DNA from: Aspidiotus rigidus | Lineage: Eukaryota > Arthropoda > Insecta > Hemiptera > Diaspididae | Reading direction: 5' to 3' | Assembly: GCA_035079385.1 (NCBI GenBank) | Contig: JAVHKY010000056.1 | Coordinates: 496,001 to 560,000 of the forward strand | DNA: 64,000 bases | Shown here: positions 1-10,000 of the stretch, piece by piece | How the letters are laid out: each line of letters opens with the position of its first letter | Numbering within the stretch: position 1 is the stretch's first letter | Notes under the pieces: model-generated | The model's database searches: none | What the model saw: the letters and a program-made list of their open reading frames with translations, nothing else | Told to the model about the DNA's origin: nothing | Position numbers and translations under genes: made by a program

Positions 1-1090
1 ACTTTCCTATGTATGGTATCGATCCGGAGTACTTTCTCACTATGCCATTATGGGTTCCCTTCTTCGTTTCCATTTTCCCAAAAACTCCATCCACCACATC
101 TCTATGGCAGCTATTTCTGCGATCTGCTTTACTATCTCGATCTCTTTCCCCTTCTTTTCGTTGTTCTTGAGGACAGAAATCGCTTGATAGCAATAGTTCT
201 GGATTGCCGCTAAGTTGTGCCTAGGGTGGTGCTGATAGGGGTCATTTCGGATGATGGTGTCTGTATGCGTCGACTTCCTGTAGATTTTGTATTCTATCCT
301 GTTGTTCTCTAGTATGAGTTTAACTTCCAAATAGTCGATGGTCTTATTGCCTTCTTGCACTGTGAATTTGATGCTCTCGTTTATCGCATTCATTTCCGAA
401 AGGAATAGGTCCACCTGTCTATCAATGCCTAATCACACAATTAGGATATTATCTAAATATGTGGCGCAGTATTTGATTGAGTTTCTGAAGTTACTGCCCT
501 TCAATATCTTGTTTTCTATATCATTCATGAGTATCTCCGCCAGTATTGGTGACAGCGGTGACCCCATCGCAAGTTCCTGTAGAACATGTTATTGAAGCGG
601 CAGTAGTTCTGGCACAAGATCTCTTCCACTATGTTGGCGTACTTCGGCCTAAGGGGGTTCCCATTGTACCTGTTGTTTTTGAGCGAGTGAGAAGTTCCTC
701 CTTCAGTATGGTACCAAACATGTTTGCCACATCAAAGGATATCAGCTTGTCGTTACTCTTGATTTCCAATTGGTCCAGTTGCTCAATCAGCTCTCCGTTG
801 TTTCTGATGCTTCGGGTGGGTGCAAACTGGTAGTTTTCTTTCAGGAATGTGGCTACAATCTTCGCTATCTTGTAGTATGGTGATTGAATGCTATTGGCCA
901 AGGGCCTCATTACACGGTTCGCCCCTTGAGTCGTGGTGCAACCGGGTTCATCTCAAGCGTCGAGTACATTGTTCCGTTTCGAGACAGCTTTTAGGTCATC
1001 TTGGTATTTCTGTGTTGGATCGTTTGTCAGCTCTTGGTATCCATTCACTGCGATGTACGACTTGGAAAATGAGTTTACAAAGATAGGGGA
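1..1090 (-). pseudogene. Penelope-like element reverse transcriptase, decayed and running off the window
   Basis: Read on the minus strand from about 1090 down to 1, the translation follows the order of a Penelope-like (PLE) reverse transcriptase. It starts with an N-terminal stretch containing NDPTQKYQDDLKAV. Next comes MRPLANSIQSPYYKIAK (the usual 'PLRPIVSS' region), then ISFDVANMF as palm motif A. MGSPLSPILAEI (minus strand near 570-530) fits motif B, and YLDNILIV is a degenerate motif C. The last part has IEYKIYRKSTHTDT, matching the PLE 'YRKPTHTD' region. At least two in-frame stops (one right after LIV, one near 945) and frame changes show it is not functional. The C-terminal part, where a GIY-YIG nuclease would be expected, lies beyond the left edge. 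The family assignment rests on motif order only; the clade is not resolved. Confidence 0.75.
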
Positions 1091-1318
1091 GCAGGAATTG
1101 TGAAAGTTTACTCATATTATATTTGTACTCAGGCCTAATAAAAGTGGGTGCATACGAGCAAAATACCCCGGGCTAGGACTCTCCAGATGGCCCAATATCC
1201 ATAAATTGTTCGAATTTTTTTTTAATTTGACAATAGGACAAAAATGAATTAGAACGAGGAGGGGGTCCATTAAAATTTTACCCGGGCCCGCTTATTCTTT
1301 CTACAAGGTTGCTTGTAC

Positions 1319-1446
1319 TGAATTGTATTATAAAATATAGAACACAAAAAAATAAAAATACTCGAGTCGCAGAATTTATTGAATACAGAAACGAATGCTT
1401 CCAACCGACGGTCAAGTATTTTTGTGTTCTGTATTATTTTATTGAA
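1319..1446. repeat. Short imperfect inverted repeat
   Basis: The segment around 1327-1362 (TATAGAACACAAAAA core) is the imperfect reverse complement of about 1412-1441 (TTTTTGTGTTCTGTATTA core), with roughly 50 bases between. This makes a foldback of about 130 bp, the size of a small MITE. The rest of 1091-2280 holds no gene or repeat that I can support. Confidence 0.45.
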
Positions 1447-2297
1447 ATGTGTGGCACCACTCCGGAACGAATCGAAATAACTGAATTGTAAAGTTCGTTT
1501 TTATTCCGTTTCCCTCCCCTTATTTCATTTTCAGCTTTGTTTTCCTCACTGTGAGTCTCATATTACGACTTTTCCTTTTTATCACCTATTAACACTTCTC
1601 TCGAAATAAGATGCTCGTACAAATTGAAAAAAAGTTACGGTCGTCGCCACCGAGAAAGATCTCAGAATGTAATATTGTAATTTATTCTTTTTTGTACCGA
1701 CCCGAATGTACGTAGTTTACGTCAACATAACTGACAAAATTAATGATGCATCTACGACACAATGAGCTCCGGAAATAGTTATTATTGTAAAAGAGGAAAA
1801 AAATATACAAACAGAGAGTAAAACCGCCAAAAAATATTTCGTACTGCGGGTATATCTGGCAAGAAAAAGTGAGTAGAAAATCATTTATCTTGCTAGCAAG
1901 AGGGCACAATGTACACACGTACATAGAAGCGTGAAGTCGGACGAAGAAAGAACTGGTTTCAATAATAAACGACAAGTACGTTGTATGTATGCAAATACAA
2001 CGTATACACACGTACAGTGTGCATGTAGAACATTAATTGGTCCGTGTCTTCAATATTGTGCAAAGAAACAGAATACGCGACGATTGCGAATAATGTAATG
2101 CATTTATACTTAGGTGCACATTCGCATTCTTATCCGATTCGTGTGGTAAGAGAAAAAAATTGAAAAGATAGTCGGCGTGACGGTTTTATTGACATTATTC
2201 ACGGACACTATCGATAGTATCACTCCTGAAGCTTTCATTTTTTCAAAATAACTAGATTTCACCTACTCAAAGTCAATTCTCATGAGAATGTGTACAC

Positions 2298-2385
2298 CCC
2301 CCCCCCCAAAAAAAAAAAATAAAGAAAGAAATAAATAAATAAAGAAAGAAAGAAAGAAAGAAATAAACAAAGAAAGAAATCATTT
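2298..2385. repeat. Low-complexity tract: C-run, A-run, then (AAAG)n/(AAAT)n microsatellite
   Basis: A run of C, a run of A, and then irregular AAAG and AAAT units. This is simple sequence with no coding role. Nothing else recognisable was seen between 2386 and 2890. Confidence 0.85.
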
Positions 2386-2898
2386 TGATTAGGAAGTTGA
2401 CACTCAAATTTATGAACATTGTGGCTAGATCTACGCTCAAGGTCATTCTCCCTCTCTTCCCACCATAGCCAGATCACATACTACGATTGTCCTGAATGTA
2501 AGTCACCGTCAATTGCAATCCGGGGTGCGAAGTCGGAGTCTCCCAGATCAACCCAATATTTAAGTCGCGTAACTCGGTTCTCTCTAAAGTTCTTCACAGC
2601 CAGAATTAGCTATACTAGCCCTCTCCTCTTACGATATAATGTAGGTCAATAAAGATTACAGGGGCGAAAAATCAGGATCCTTTGATTAACCATCACTGAA
2701 TTCGTCAAAAGGGCCAAGACTTCTTCATAATGCATTCATATCACGTCCCATGGTAGTTTTCAATGTGGATCAAAATTAACCAAGGATCAACTGTAAATGA
2801 CTCGTATCGAGGCAAAGTTTCTACTTGAAGTTGATCAAGATCAGTGGGGTGACTTCAGGATTCTTCAGACTACGCCTCGGGTTTTTTTTCCTATAGTG

Positions 2899-3250
2899 AA
2901 GGCAGGCATGGCAAATGAAACGAAAAGGAAAGTTTGTTCAACCGAACAAATCATATTTTAGAAACCATAAACCATAATATAAAAACGAAATTCAGAATTT
3001 AAAATGAACAAAGCAAAAACAAAAAATTTGCGCAAAGTGAAACTTTAAATAAACAAAAACAATTTTACTGAAAAAACATGGTTCTATTGAGAAAAACATG
3101 TTTTTTCGAACAAATTCTTTTTCGACAATCGAAACGCAAACAAACAAAAAATTTGCCAAATACCTAACAAAACTTTAACGAAAACAAAAAACTGAAAAAG
3201 TTGATAACAAAAACGAAACGAAATCAAGAAATTTTTCGTTCGCCATGCCT
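2899..3250. mobile_element. MITE-like element rich in GAAA/AAAC
   Basis: The ends are inverted: AGGCATGGCAAATGAAAC near 2903 against GTTCGCCATGCCT near 3238-3250. The interior is strongly biased to A with CAAAC and GAAAA motifs and has no ORF. Size (about 350 bp), inverted ends and lack of coding fit a MITE. No target duplication was established. Confidence 0.5.
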
Positions 3251-3539
3251 GAGTGAGGGTGACCTTGATCTAATTTGTGGATCCTGTAGAACAGCGGTTG
3301 CCCGTGGGTGGAAATTTTTTCCAAGTTCAAAACTTGTCAATTAGGTTATGGGACACCGGCCGGTGGGTTTTTTCACTTAAGACCTATTCATAAAACATCT
3401 CACGTCAATATTGTGTGTCTCGACTCATTTTGAACCTAGATTCTGAAACTCCATTTAAAATTTTTGCCAATGAATGACACATCCCAAAGTAGATGTCAAT
3501 TTTCATCCAACATTTATCTTATACCGAGTCGACTGATTC

Positions 3540-3910
3540 AATTTATATAGAAGTCGATGATAGCTTGATGAAACGAAGTAAGTGATTGATTTTGAGTCGC
3601 TCGATCAGGAAATCGACGTTAATTTGAAGTCGACAAGGTTCATTGGGCAACAAAGAGTTGTCGAGTAAGAGAGAAGTCAATGCACTTGGTTGTCCTTGTT
3701 TGCGATTAAGAACAGAGAAGTGTTGGAGAAGAGCGAATCTGAATTCTTCTTGATGATGACCTCTCATATCGTTGGAAACTTGGGAGAAGATTGGGGAGGT
3801 TGTCTTGAAAATTTGAATTGTGTGATTATGCGGCAAATTCGGAGGGAAAAGCTTCGGGAAAGTAAAAAACATTTAGAGGGAGAACCCACAACGTCCACTG
3901 TCCGGTGACA
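3540..3910. repeat. GTCGA-rich dispersed repeat, copy 3 (divergent)
   Basis: This segment carries repeated GTCGA/TCGAC words. It ends with the same order of landmarks as the copies near 6.9-7.1 kb and 8.7-8.9 kb: a stretch like TTGAATTGTGTGATTATG, then GGCAAATTCGG, then AAAGCTTCGGGAAAG. Open frames here are short and not convincing as genes. Confidence 0.5.
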
Positions 3911-4529
3911 CGCGTTCAGATATTGTCAACGTAGCCAGTTGATCCCTTCACCAAAGTCGGACGCATACGCTTTCTGGCTGATACTTCTTCCTAAACAAAA
4001 CAGATGGTTGGAAACGCATATTTGAACTAAAATATGAAATAGGATTTGGAGAAACCTGGTTTTTCTGTAATCTAACCTGAACAAATTCTCCTATACAACG
4101 TAACCTTTTTTTCTTTTTTTGGTTTCCCAGTTGGAACTTGCTCCATGGGGCGAGTTTATTCCGCGTTAAGACAATATTAGAAATTAGCCCTTGCAGAGAG
4201 CGATCTCTCTGCAAGGGGTTTTATCATCTTAAATGTAGTTTATATTTAAAGTTTCTGTACTCAAGGGTTGCCCGCAGAGACTTGTCGAGTTGACTTATGC
4301 TTTGGACGGGTTTCCCTTTCGTACTTCGGCTATTAATCATCCACTCAGTTGCCCCAATTGATCTAACAGTGATCTCAGGGCAGCCGGGAGGAGAAAAAGT
4401 AGATTGGGAGGTACAATACCGGGGGGGACTCCTCTACATATCCCTAAAATAAGTGGGGTAGAGGGGACCTAATAATAGTAATTACAAGATATTTAAGTGT
4501 TATATAAATAATACAATTGTAAAAATTAT

Positions 4530-5040
4530 GTGTTAGTTACAATCTTACTTCTATACCTGTAATAGTAGTAAGTAAAGATCCGCAGGGCATGTCCAGTACT
4601 CCACTTTTGGTCGATGGTTACAGGAAGATAACCGCCTTCCCCAGCAGCAGGGCAGCCGATTGCGGTGTGACGGTGGTTGTGAGACATGTACATTTGCATA
4701 GGTGGATTAATTAACATCTTACTCTAAGCTGAAATAGTAGAAGTAAATGTTGATCCGCAGCGGATTGCCCAGTACTCCACTTTTGGTCGATGGTTACAGG
4801 GAGATAACCGCCTTCCCCAGTAGTTGGGCATCCAGATGCGGTGTGAGGGTGGTCGTGAGAACATGTATACACTTATGGTATGAATTGTTTAATAACTTAT
4901 TCTTATCCTGAAATAGATGAGAAAAGTGATCCTGCTGTCACGTGAGTAATACTCCACTTATCACCCATGGTTACAGGAAATAGCTACAATCCCAGTAATT
5001 AGGCGCTTCAGCAGGGTGTGGTGTTGTGAGTACAAGCTAT
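4530..5040 (-). repeat. Three tandem ~180-bp repeats in the LINE 3' UTR
   Basis: Three related units lie near 4550-4690, 4731-4870 and 4905-5040. Each contains GATCCGCAG or GATCCTGCTG, then AGTACTCCACTTTTGGTCGA or a variant, GGTTACAGG, CCCAGTA and GTGGTTGTGAGA. The unit farthest from the poly(A) is the most diverged. A single related unit occurs in the second copy near 43.86-43.95 kb. Confidence 0.8.
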
Positions 5041-5229
5041 TGTTAGGTACTTATCTAAAGTCCGTGGTCCTTGGGTTGGTTGGATAATCAGCTGCGGCCC
5101 GGTGGCATCTTGATGAATTCTCCCGCGGCCCAATGGCATCTTGAAGTTTTGGTGAAAGCCCTGCCTAGTTGTGTGAATGGATTATTCACCAACTAGGAGC
5201 GGTTATCCGAGAACGGTTAGCCCGCCGAC

Positions 5230-6190
5230 TTACTGTGGTCTTACATCTGTCTCAGGGTTGATGATGCGGAAGTGTGGGTTCTCCGTCTTCCACAGCTTCA
5301 GCATCACTTTCTGGAGGTAGGGTATGTGGTACTCCTCGAGTCTGTCCCAGTCCATTGGTCGACCGACTGTGAAGCGCATGCACTCTGTCAGCACGTGCTC
5401 GGCTGTCTCAGGGTAGCCGAGTCCACATGCTGGACAGAGTTCATATCCGTGTGGCGCGTTGCGCTTCACACGCTTCAGATATGACTTAAGGCAGCCATGA
5501 TCTGAGAGAGCCTGTGAAGTCCAGAAGTTTGGTAGAGTTTTGATCCGCAGTCGGTCGTGAACAGTGGGGAACATTTTCTGGGGCCACTTCTTTGGCGTTA
5601 TGTTTACCCATTCATTGTTCCACACATTCAAGGTGGCTGCTCTGAAGGCCTTGGCTACCTCAGCGGGAAAGACTGGTTCGCCTTGGAGAACGAGGCCGCC
5701 TTCGTCGTCGGTCTCCACCTGGGGAAGGTGTCCCCAGTGTCTGACCGGCATATCTTTCGAGAGGAGCCACTTGACTGATCCTTCTGCGATTTGTAGGTGC
5801 AGTGGAGGGCTCGCCGCAAGGACCCTAGCGACTTCTTTGCTAATGTCCTTGTAGCTCCTGCTGCTGATCACATCGCACCGGCGTTGGACCTTATCGATTG
5901 AGCTGCGATAAGTCTTCAGCTGGAGCCTGTGGTACCAGACAGAGGAGCAGTACTTGGCGAGCGAAAAGATCAGTCCCTGGAACATTACTTTCCGCGCTTT
6001 GAAACTGTATCCGTACAGGTTGCGGACAAGTTTCTGGAGGCGGGAAATGCGTTTCATCATTTTCTCCTCCATGTACTCGAGATGTGCCTTGAATTTCAGC
6101 TTATTATCTATCATCACGCCAAGGTCCTTAATGACCTTGGACGCTTTGATAGTGTGAATGACGTGGACGTTTTCCTGATCCTCCTTCTAA
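5230..6190 (-). pseudogene. LINE ORF2 C-terminal fragment: RT thumb/connection plus CCHC zinc finger
   Basis: An open frame of about 320 codons without its N-terminus. It begins within the RT thumb with KASKVIKDLGVMIDNKLKF, the common LINE motif for 'LGV.ID..L.F..H'. It carries the R1/Jockey-type 'LIFSLAKYCSSVWYH' region. Near the C-terminus it has LCPACGLGYPETAEHVLTEC, a C-x2-C...H-x4-C zinc finger typical of R1-group ORF2 tails. The catalytic RT motifs are missing because of 5' truncation. The initiator Met at 6117 is only the first Met left in the frame, not a real start. The family call to R1-like is inference from the zinc finger and thumb; closely related clades are possible. Confidence 0.75.
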
Positions 6191-6229
6191 ACAAAACAGA
6201 TAGCGGCTTACTCGCTGAATAAAACAGAA

Positions 6230-7320
6230 TCAGTCGGAGTTCGATGAACCATATAAATTCCAGATTGACTCGCTACTCCACTGTTGATTTAGGTAGTTCC
6301 GTTAGCTGTTATAGATCGCAATGACTAGAATTCGACTGAAAATCAACCGCTCGTTTTTACCATCAACTCACTGTTGATGTTGAAATTTAGTTGACTCCCG
6401 TGGTGTTTCAGATTATTGTCGACTGAAAAGCGACATCGAGATTGCGTCGATTCGACCATGCTATGCTGGTCAAGCAAAAGATTCTCTATGGTCCTCGTTG
6501 TATAATTATTAGGACTAATACATTTTGTCTGCGAGGAGACAAGTCACCAACACACGCAAAGCGCTTCTAGTGGATCACTGTACACCGCCGCTGAATTGAG
6601 GTCGAATTGAATTCGACATAAAGTCGACCAGCATACGAGTCGATTTCAGGTCGCTAAAAAAAATTGGAGAAGTTGACTCGAAGTCGAACCTAGTCTAGAT
6701 CGGCGTCTATATAAAGTCAAAAACAGAGTACGTTACTAGAAAACTACAAATTGATTTGAAATCGACGCAACAGCTAGGGCAGTCAATTTTAGGTCGATAA
6801 CAAATTTGTGTGGCGGATGAGTCGAAATAGAGTCGATATTTGTTGACCAGCATAGACCTGATATCAATGTGGTCACGAGGTCGATTTCAGCAATATATCA
6901 ACGCAATTTTGACCAAGACTTTGAAGAATGTAAATTCTTGGTCGACGTCTAATCGACGGTGCGACTCGAGCTGATAAGATGGTGAGAGAAATATAGATCT
7001 CAAATTCGCATTAATAGAGACTTTACCCTGCAGGAAATTTTTGAGGAACATCGAGTAAATCGCCTGAGAAGTTTTAATCATGTAAATTGGCCTCAAGCTT
7101 ATGGAGAAGCTTTGGGAAGGTCGGAAAAATTTGGAGTAAGGTAGGTTGAGGTCCGATAAAGCTCGGAGATCATCGCAGCTCTCCAGAGAACCATGGCGTT
7201 CGATTCAGAAAGCCAAAATAGTATCGAAATACATAGTTGGAGTATGAAGCCGATAGGGTACTAGGAAGGAGAGGTCTGTGATTGTGTTCAAAATTGTTAA
7301 AATTATAGGTAGCTCTTACG
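6230..7320. repeat. GTCGA-rich dispersed repeat, copy 1
   Basis: About 0.7 kb dense in GTCGA, TCGAC and GTCGATTT words, followed by a 0.4-kb A/G-rich tail. The whole block is repeated in the same orientation at 8500-9130: shared landmarks include TTGATTTGAAATCGACGCAA, TTTTAGGTCGATAA, GATAGAGAC-like text, AAGCTTTG, AAAAATTTGGAGT and GAGAGGTCTGTGA. No coding frame is convincing. It may be a non-autonomous transposon, but no ends or target duplication were defined. Confidence 0.65.
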
Positions 7321-8505
7321 CTAGAGGGTATGTGCCTCGATACCGCTTTTGTCGCATTTGCAGCGCCGCCCATCTTCCATGGTCAAGTGGGTGCGGGTTG
7401 CGTAAGCTTTAATTTTGTTTCCTCCAACAGTGGAATCGACCCATAACTTCAATGCTGGTACAATCTCCTCGGCGAACCCCCTCTTCTTCTTGGGAATCAC
7501 CAAGTTACCTTGGCAACTGCCAAGCTGCAGTTCCTTCAATTTCAGAACACACAACAACACAATACCTCAGTTATAGTAGATTGCTGTTAGAGTCTTTTCT
7601 TGTTCTTTTTTCTTCCAAGGTTAATCTTCCTTTTCTTCGTGCACGTCTGTATGTGGATGGTACACAGATGTCGAGTAGGCCAGCGTGGTTCTGCATTTGC
7701 CTATTTCGTTCTAGATTCATCTTCTTCATGATTGTCACTGCAAATGCAGACACCTGGTTCATGCTTCTTCGGAACCTGGCATACCAGCCTACTTGGAGCA
7801 AGCGTTTCACCTACCCCAATCTCTGGAAGAGACCGACTGAGCTCGTCTCGCTCAATCCTCACACTCGAATAAGATGTGCTGTTGTCCATCATCTCTTCCC
7901 GGACCTGGAGCCTTCCAATACGCAGTCTATTGACTGCTGCATCCACCTCCTCTGCACCATTGGTGTGGTTGCTGTGGGAACAAACCGTCAATGATTCGCC
8001 CCTCAACATCCGGCTGCATTCGGCTCATTGCTGAGAGGCCTTTCAGCTTCTGCAGCCCTATCTTGTAGGGCTTGCCAAACGAATCCTCCTCTGCCATTTT
8101 ACGCAGCGCTTTCCATACAGCACTCTTGCTGTTTTTCATGGCTTTCTTCAGCCTCTTACAAGCCAGCTGGTATTTAGGTGCAACCACCGTACTCTTTGCA
8201 ACCTCTACTAAGCTGGTATATCCCACGCTGCGGTGATATTATTATGGCCCATCAGTTAACGGTTCTCCTTTTCCTTGATGGACTTCGCCTGGGATCGCAT
8301 GCTTTGGTGTCAGTTTTTATCATCTTTCCTGCTTGCACCTCTGCATTTACTTCTATTGTTCTTACTGTCGATCGCATATAAAAGCGAGATAGGTAACTTC
8401 CTGACTGTCCATTTTCTTACCAACTCTTGTGAAGTAGCGACCTCAACTTCCCGGTGGATGGAAAAGTTGATGTGCCGACGGACGCTCCCAGGAAGCAAAC
8501 TAGGA
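7321..8505 (-). pseudogene. R1-like LINE fragment, endonuclease-to-RT linker region and downstream, frame-broken
   Basis: The minus-strand frame at 7927-8226 contains WKALRKMAEEDSFGKPYKIG and then GLFPQQP. This matches the conserved 'W..L......D.WG.PYK......LFP' linker between endonuclease and RT in R1-type ORF2. The frame then shifts. A downstream section (7321-7560) reads FAEEIVPALKLWVDS and GGNKIKAYATRTH, and the DNA under it is repeated at 11.66-11.82 kb. It sits between two direct copies of the GTCGA-rich repeat, so it may have inserted into an ancestral single copy. The clade is an inference from one motif block. Confidence 0.55.
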
Positions 8506-9130
8506 AACTATACAAATTGATTTGAAATCGACGCAACAAAGCAGTCGATTTTAGGTCGATAAAAGAAGGCGATTCAAAATCGAACTACAATAAGCGACAT
8601 TTTTGTTGACTGATATCAACGTCGACGTCGCGCGTCGATAGTATGAAGAAGGTGAAATCTAGGTCGACATGGTTCGGGGGGCTACAGAAAGTCGTTGATG
8701 AAGAGTGGGTTGTCAATGTATCCGATTAAGCTAGCGGGAGAAGTACTCACCTTTGCGCTGATAGAGACTTATTACGGGGGAAACTTCGGGGAAGGTTGAG
8801 TAAATTGCTTGAGAGGTCTGAATTGTGTACGTAATTTGGCGGTAGGCCCGTGGGGAAGCTTTGTACAAGTCGTAAAAATTTGGAGTCTGAAAGCAAGGCA
8901 ATATCTATTTGTATAGATTGAGGTGCGATAAAGTTTAGAGATTATTGCGGTCTTTTCGGAAACCGTGACGTTCGAATAAAAAAAACAAGATAGTCTTAGA
9001 ACAACTCGCTAGAAACGCTATAGCTAGAGCATGCGGCCGATAGAGTACGAGGAGGGAGAGGTCTGTGAATGTGTTCAAAACTGGAAGAATTGTAACTAGT
9101 TTCCAGAGTATGTAGAGCAAGTGCCTTATT
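8500..9130. repeat. GTCGA-rich dispersed repeat, copy 2
   Basis: A direct repeat of the 6.7-7.3 kb block, with the same order of GTCGA words and tail landmarks (see copy 1). The two copies differ by many substitutions and small indels, so they are old. The stretch from 9131 to 9919 holds no recognisable gene and is probably intron or upstream sequence of the elongase gene. Confidence 0.65.
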
Positions 9131-9919
9131 AAAAAATTGATTTGTCAATCGCGTAATATTCACGTAGATTCATGAGCTTTGTCTTTGTTGTGTATACTGC
9201 ATCCATTCATTTGTTTATTTTCCTGTATCATGTACGTAAGAAGAGAGTACGCATAAGATTTCGAAGAGTAGACAGAAAAATTCTCGATACTTCGTGTATT
9301 TCGATTCTTGCGATATTGTTCGGAAACTTCCTTCAAAATCCATCGTACGTCCATGTTTCTTATCTTTGAAGAAACTCCAATTAACTCGTACACATAAATT
9401 GATACGGTTGGATAATGTCCTCGGATCGCTGGTAAAGATAAAAACGAGATCTAAAAACGCATCAAGTTTAAATGCCTTTATCAATTACCGTTAACACGTG
9501 AATATTTCGATAATAATATCACGTTTCCACGTACTTACGTTGATGCGATAACATTGACCTATGTTTACTCATCAATTATCAAACAAAATAGCATTAAGGT
9601 AGGCCAGAAACTATACACAATAACACCGAAGACAAAGCACTTTATTTTTTTTTTCTTTTTCGCTGACTAGGTTTATTTTTGAATAATAATAATAAATTAA
9701 AAATCGCGTCGCATACTGCGTAATTTAAAAGTAATTTAGCCGACTATACGACACGACAAAAATATACATCATCCGACAAGAATTATACATATTCAATTTT
9801 ATAGTGAAAAGGAAATAAACGACATTGGTACCTACTTTGTATATTATTGTAGTTATAGGTATAAATTTTACGTCATACTGTATTATTAATGTCGCTTATA
9901 TGTTTGGTTTCTTTTTCAG

Positions 9920-10000
9920 CATTTAATGAGCGGATGGTTGCTAGATTACAGTTATAAATGTCAGCCGGTCGATTATTCGCATAATCCTACCGCGTTAAGG
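9920..10000 (+). CDS. Elongase exon a (HLMSGWLL...HNPTALR)
   Basis: Acceptor CTTTTTCAG before 9920 and donor GTGAGT at 10001. It encodes 27 residues in phase 0 and includes the conserved CQPVDYS motif. Confidence 0.92.

Larger units (their letters stand above)
4107..6195 (-). mobile_element. 5'-truncated R1-like non-LTR retrotransposon (LINE)
   Basis: On the minus strand this is the 3' part of a LINE. It has the C-terminal end of ORF2 (stop at 5230), then a 3' UTR of about 1.1 kb that includes three tandem repeats, then an A-rich tail read as T-runs at 4107-4125. The 5' end is truncated inside the RT at about 6190, as expected when target-primed reverse transcription stops early. The same 3' UTR recurs at 43.22-43.95 kb, which confirms the 3' boundary. 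A 14-base direct repeat (TAAACAAAACAGAT) occurs at 3992-4005 and 6186-6199, close to but not exactly at the ends. Confidence 0.8.
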
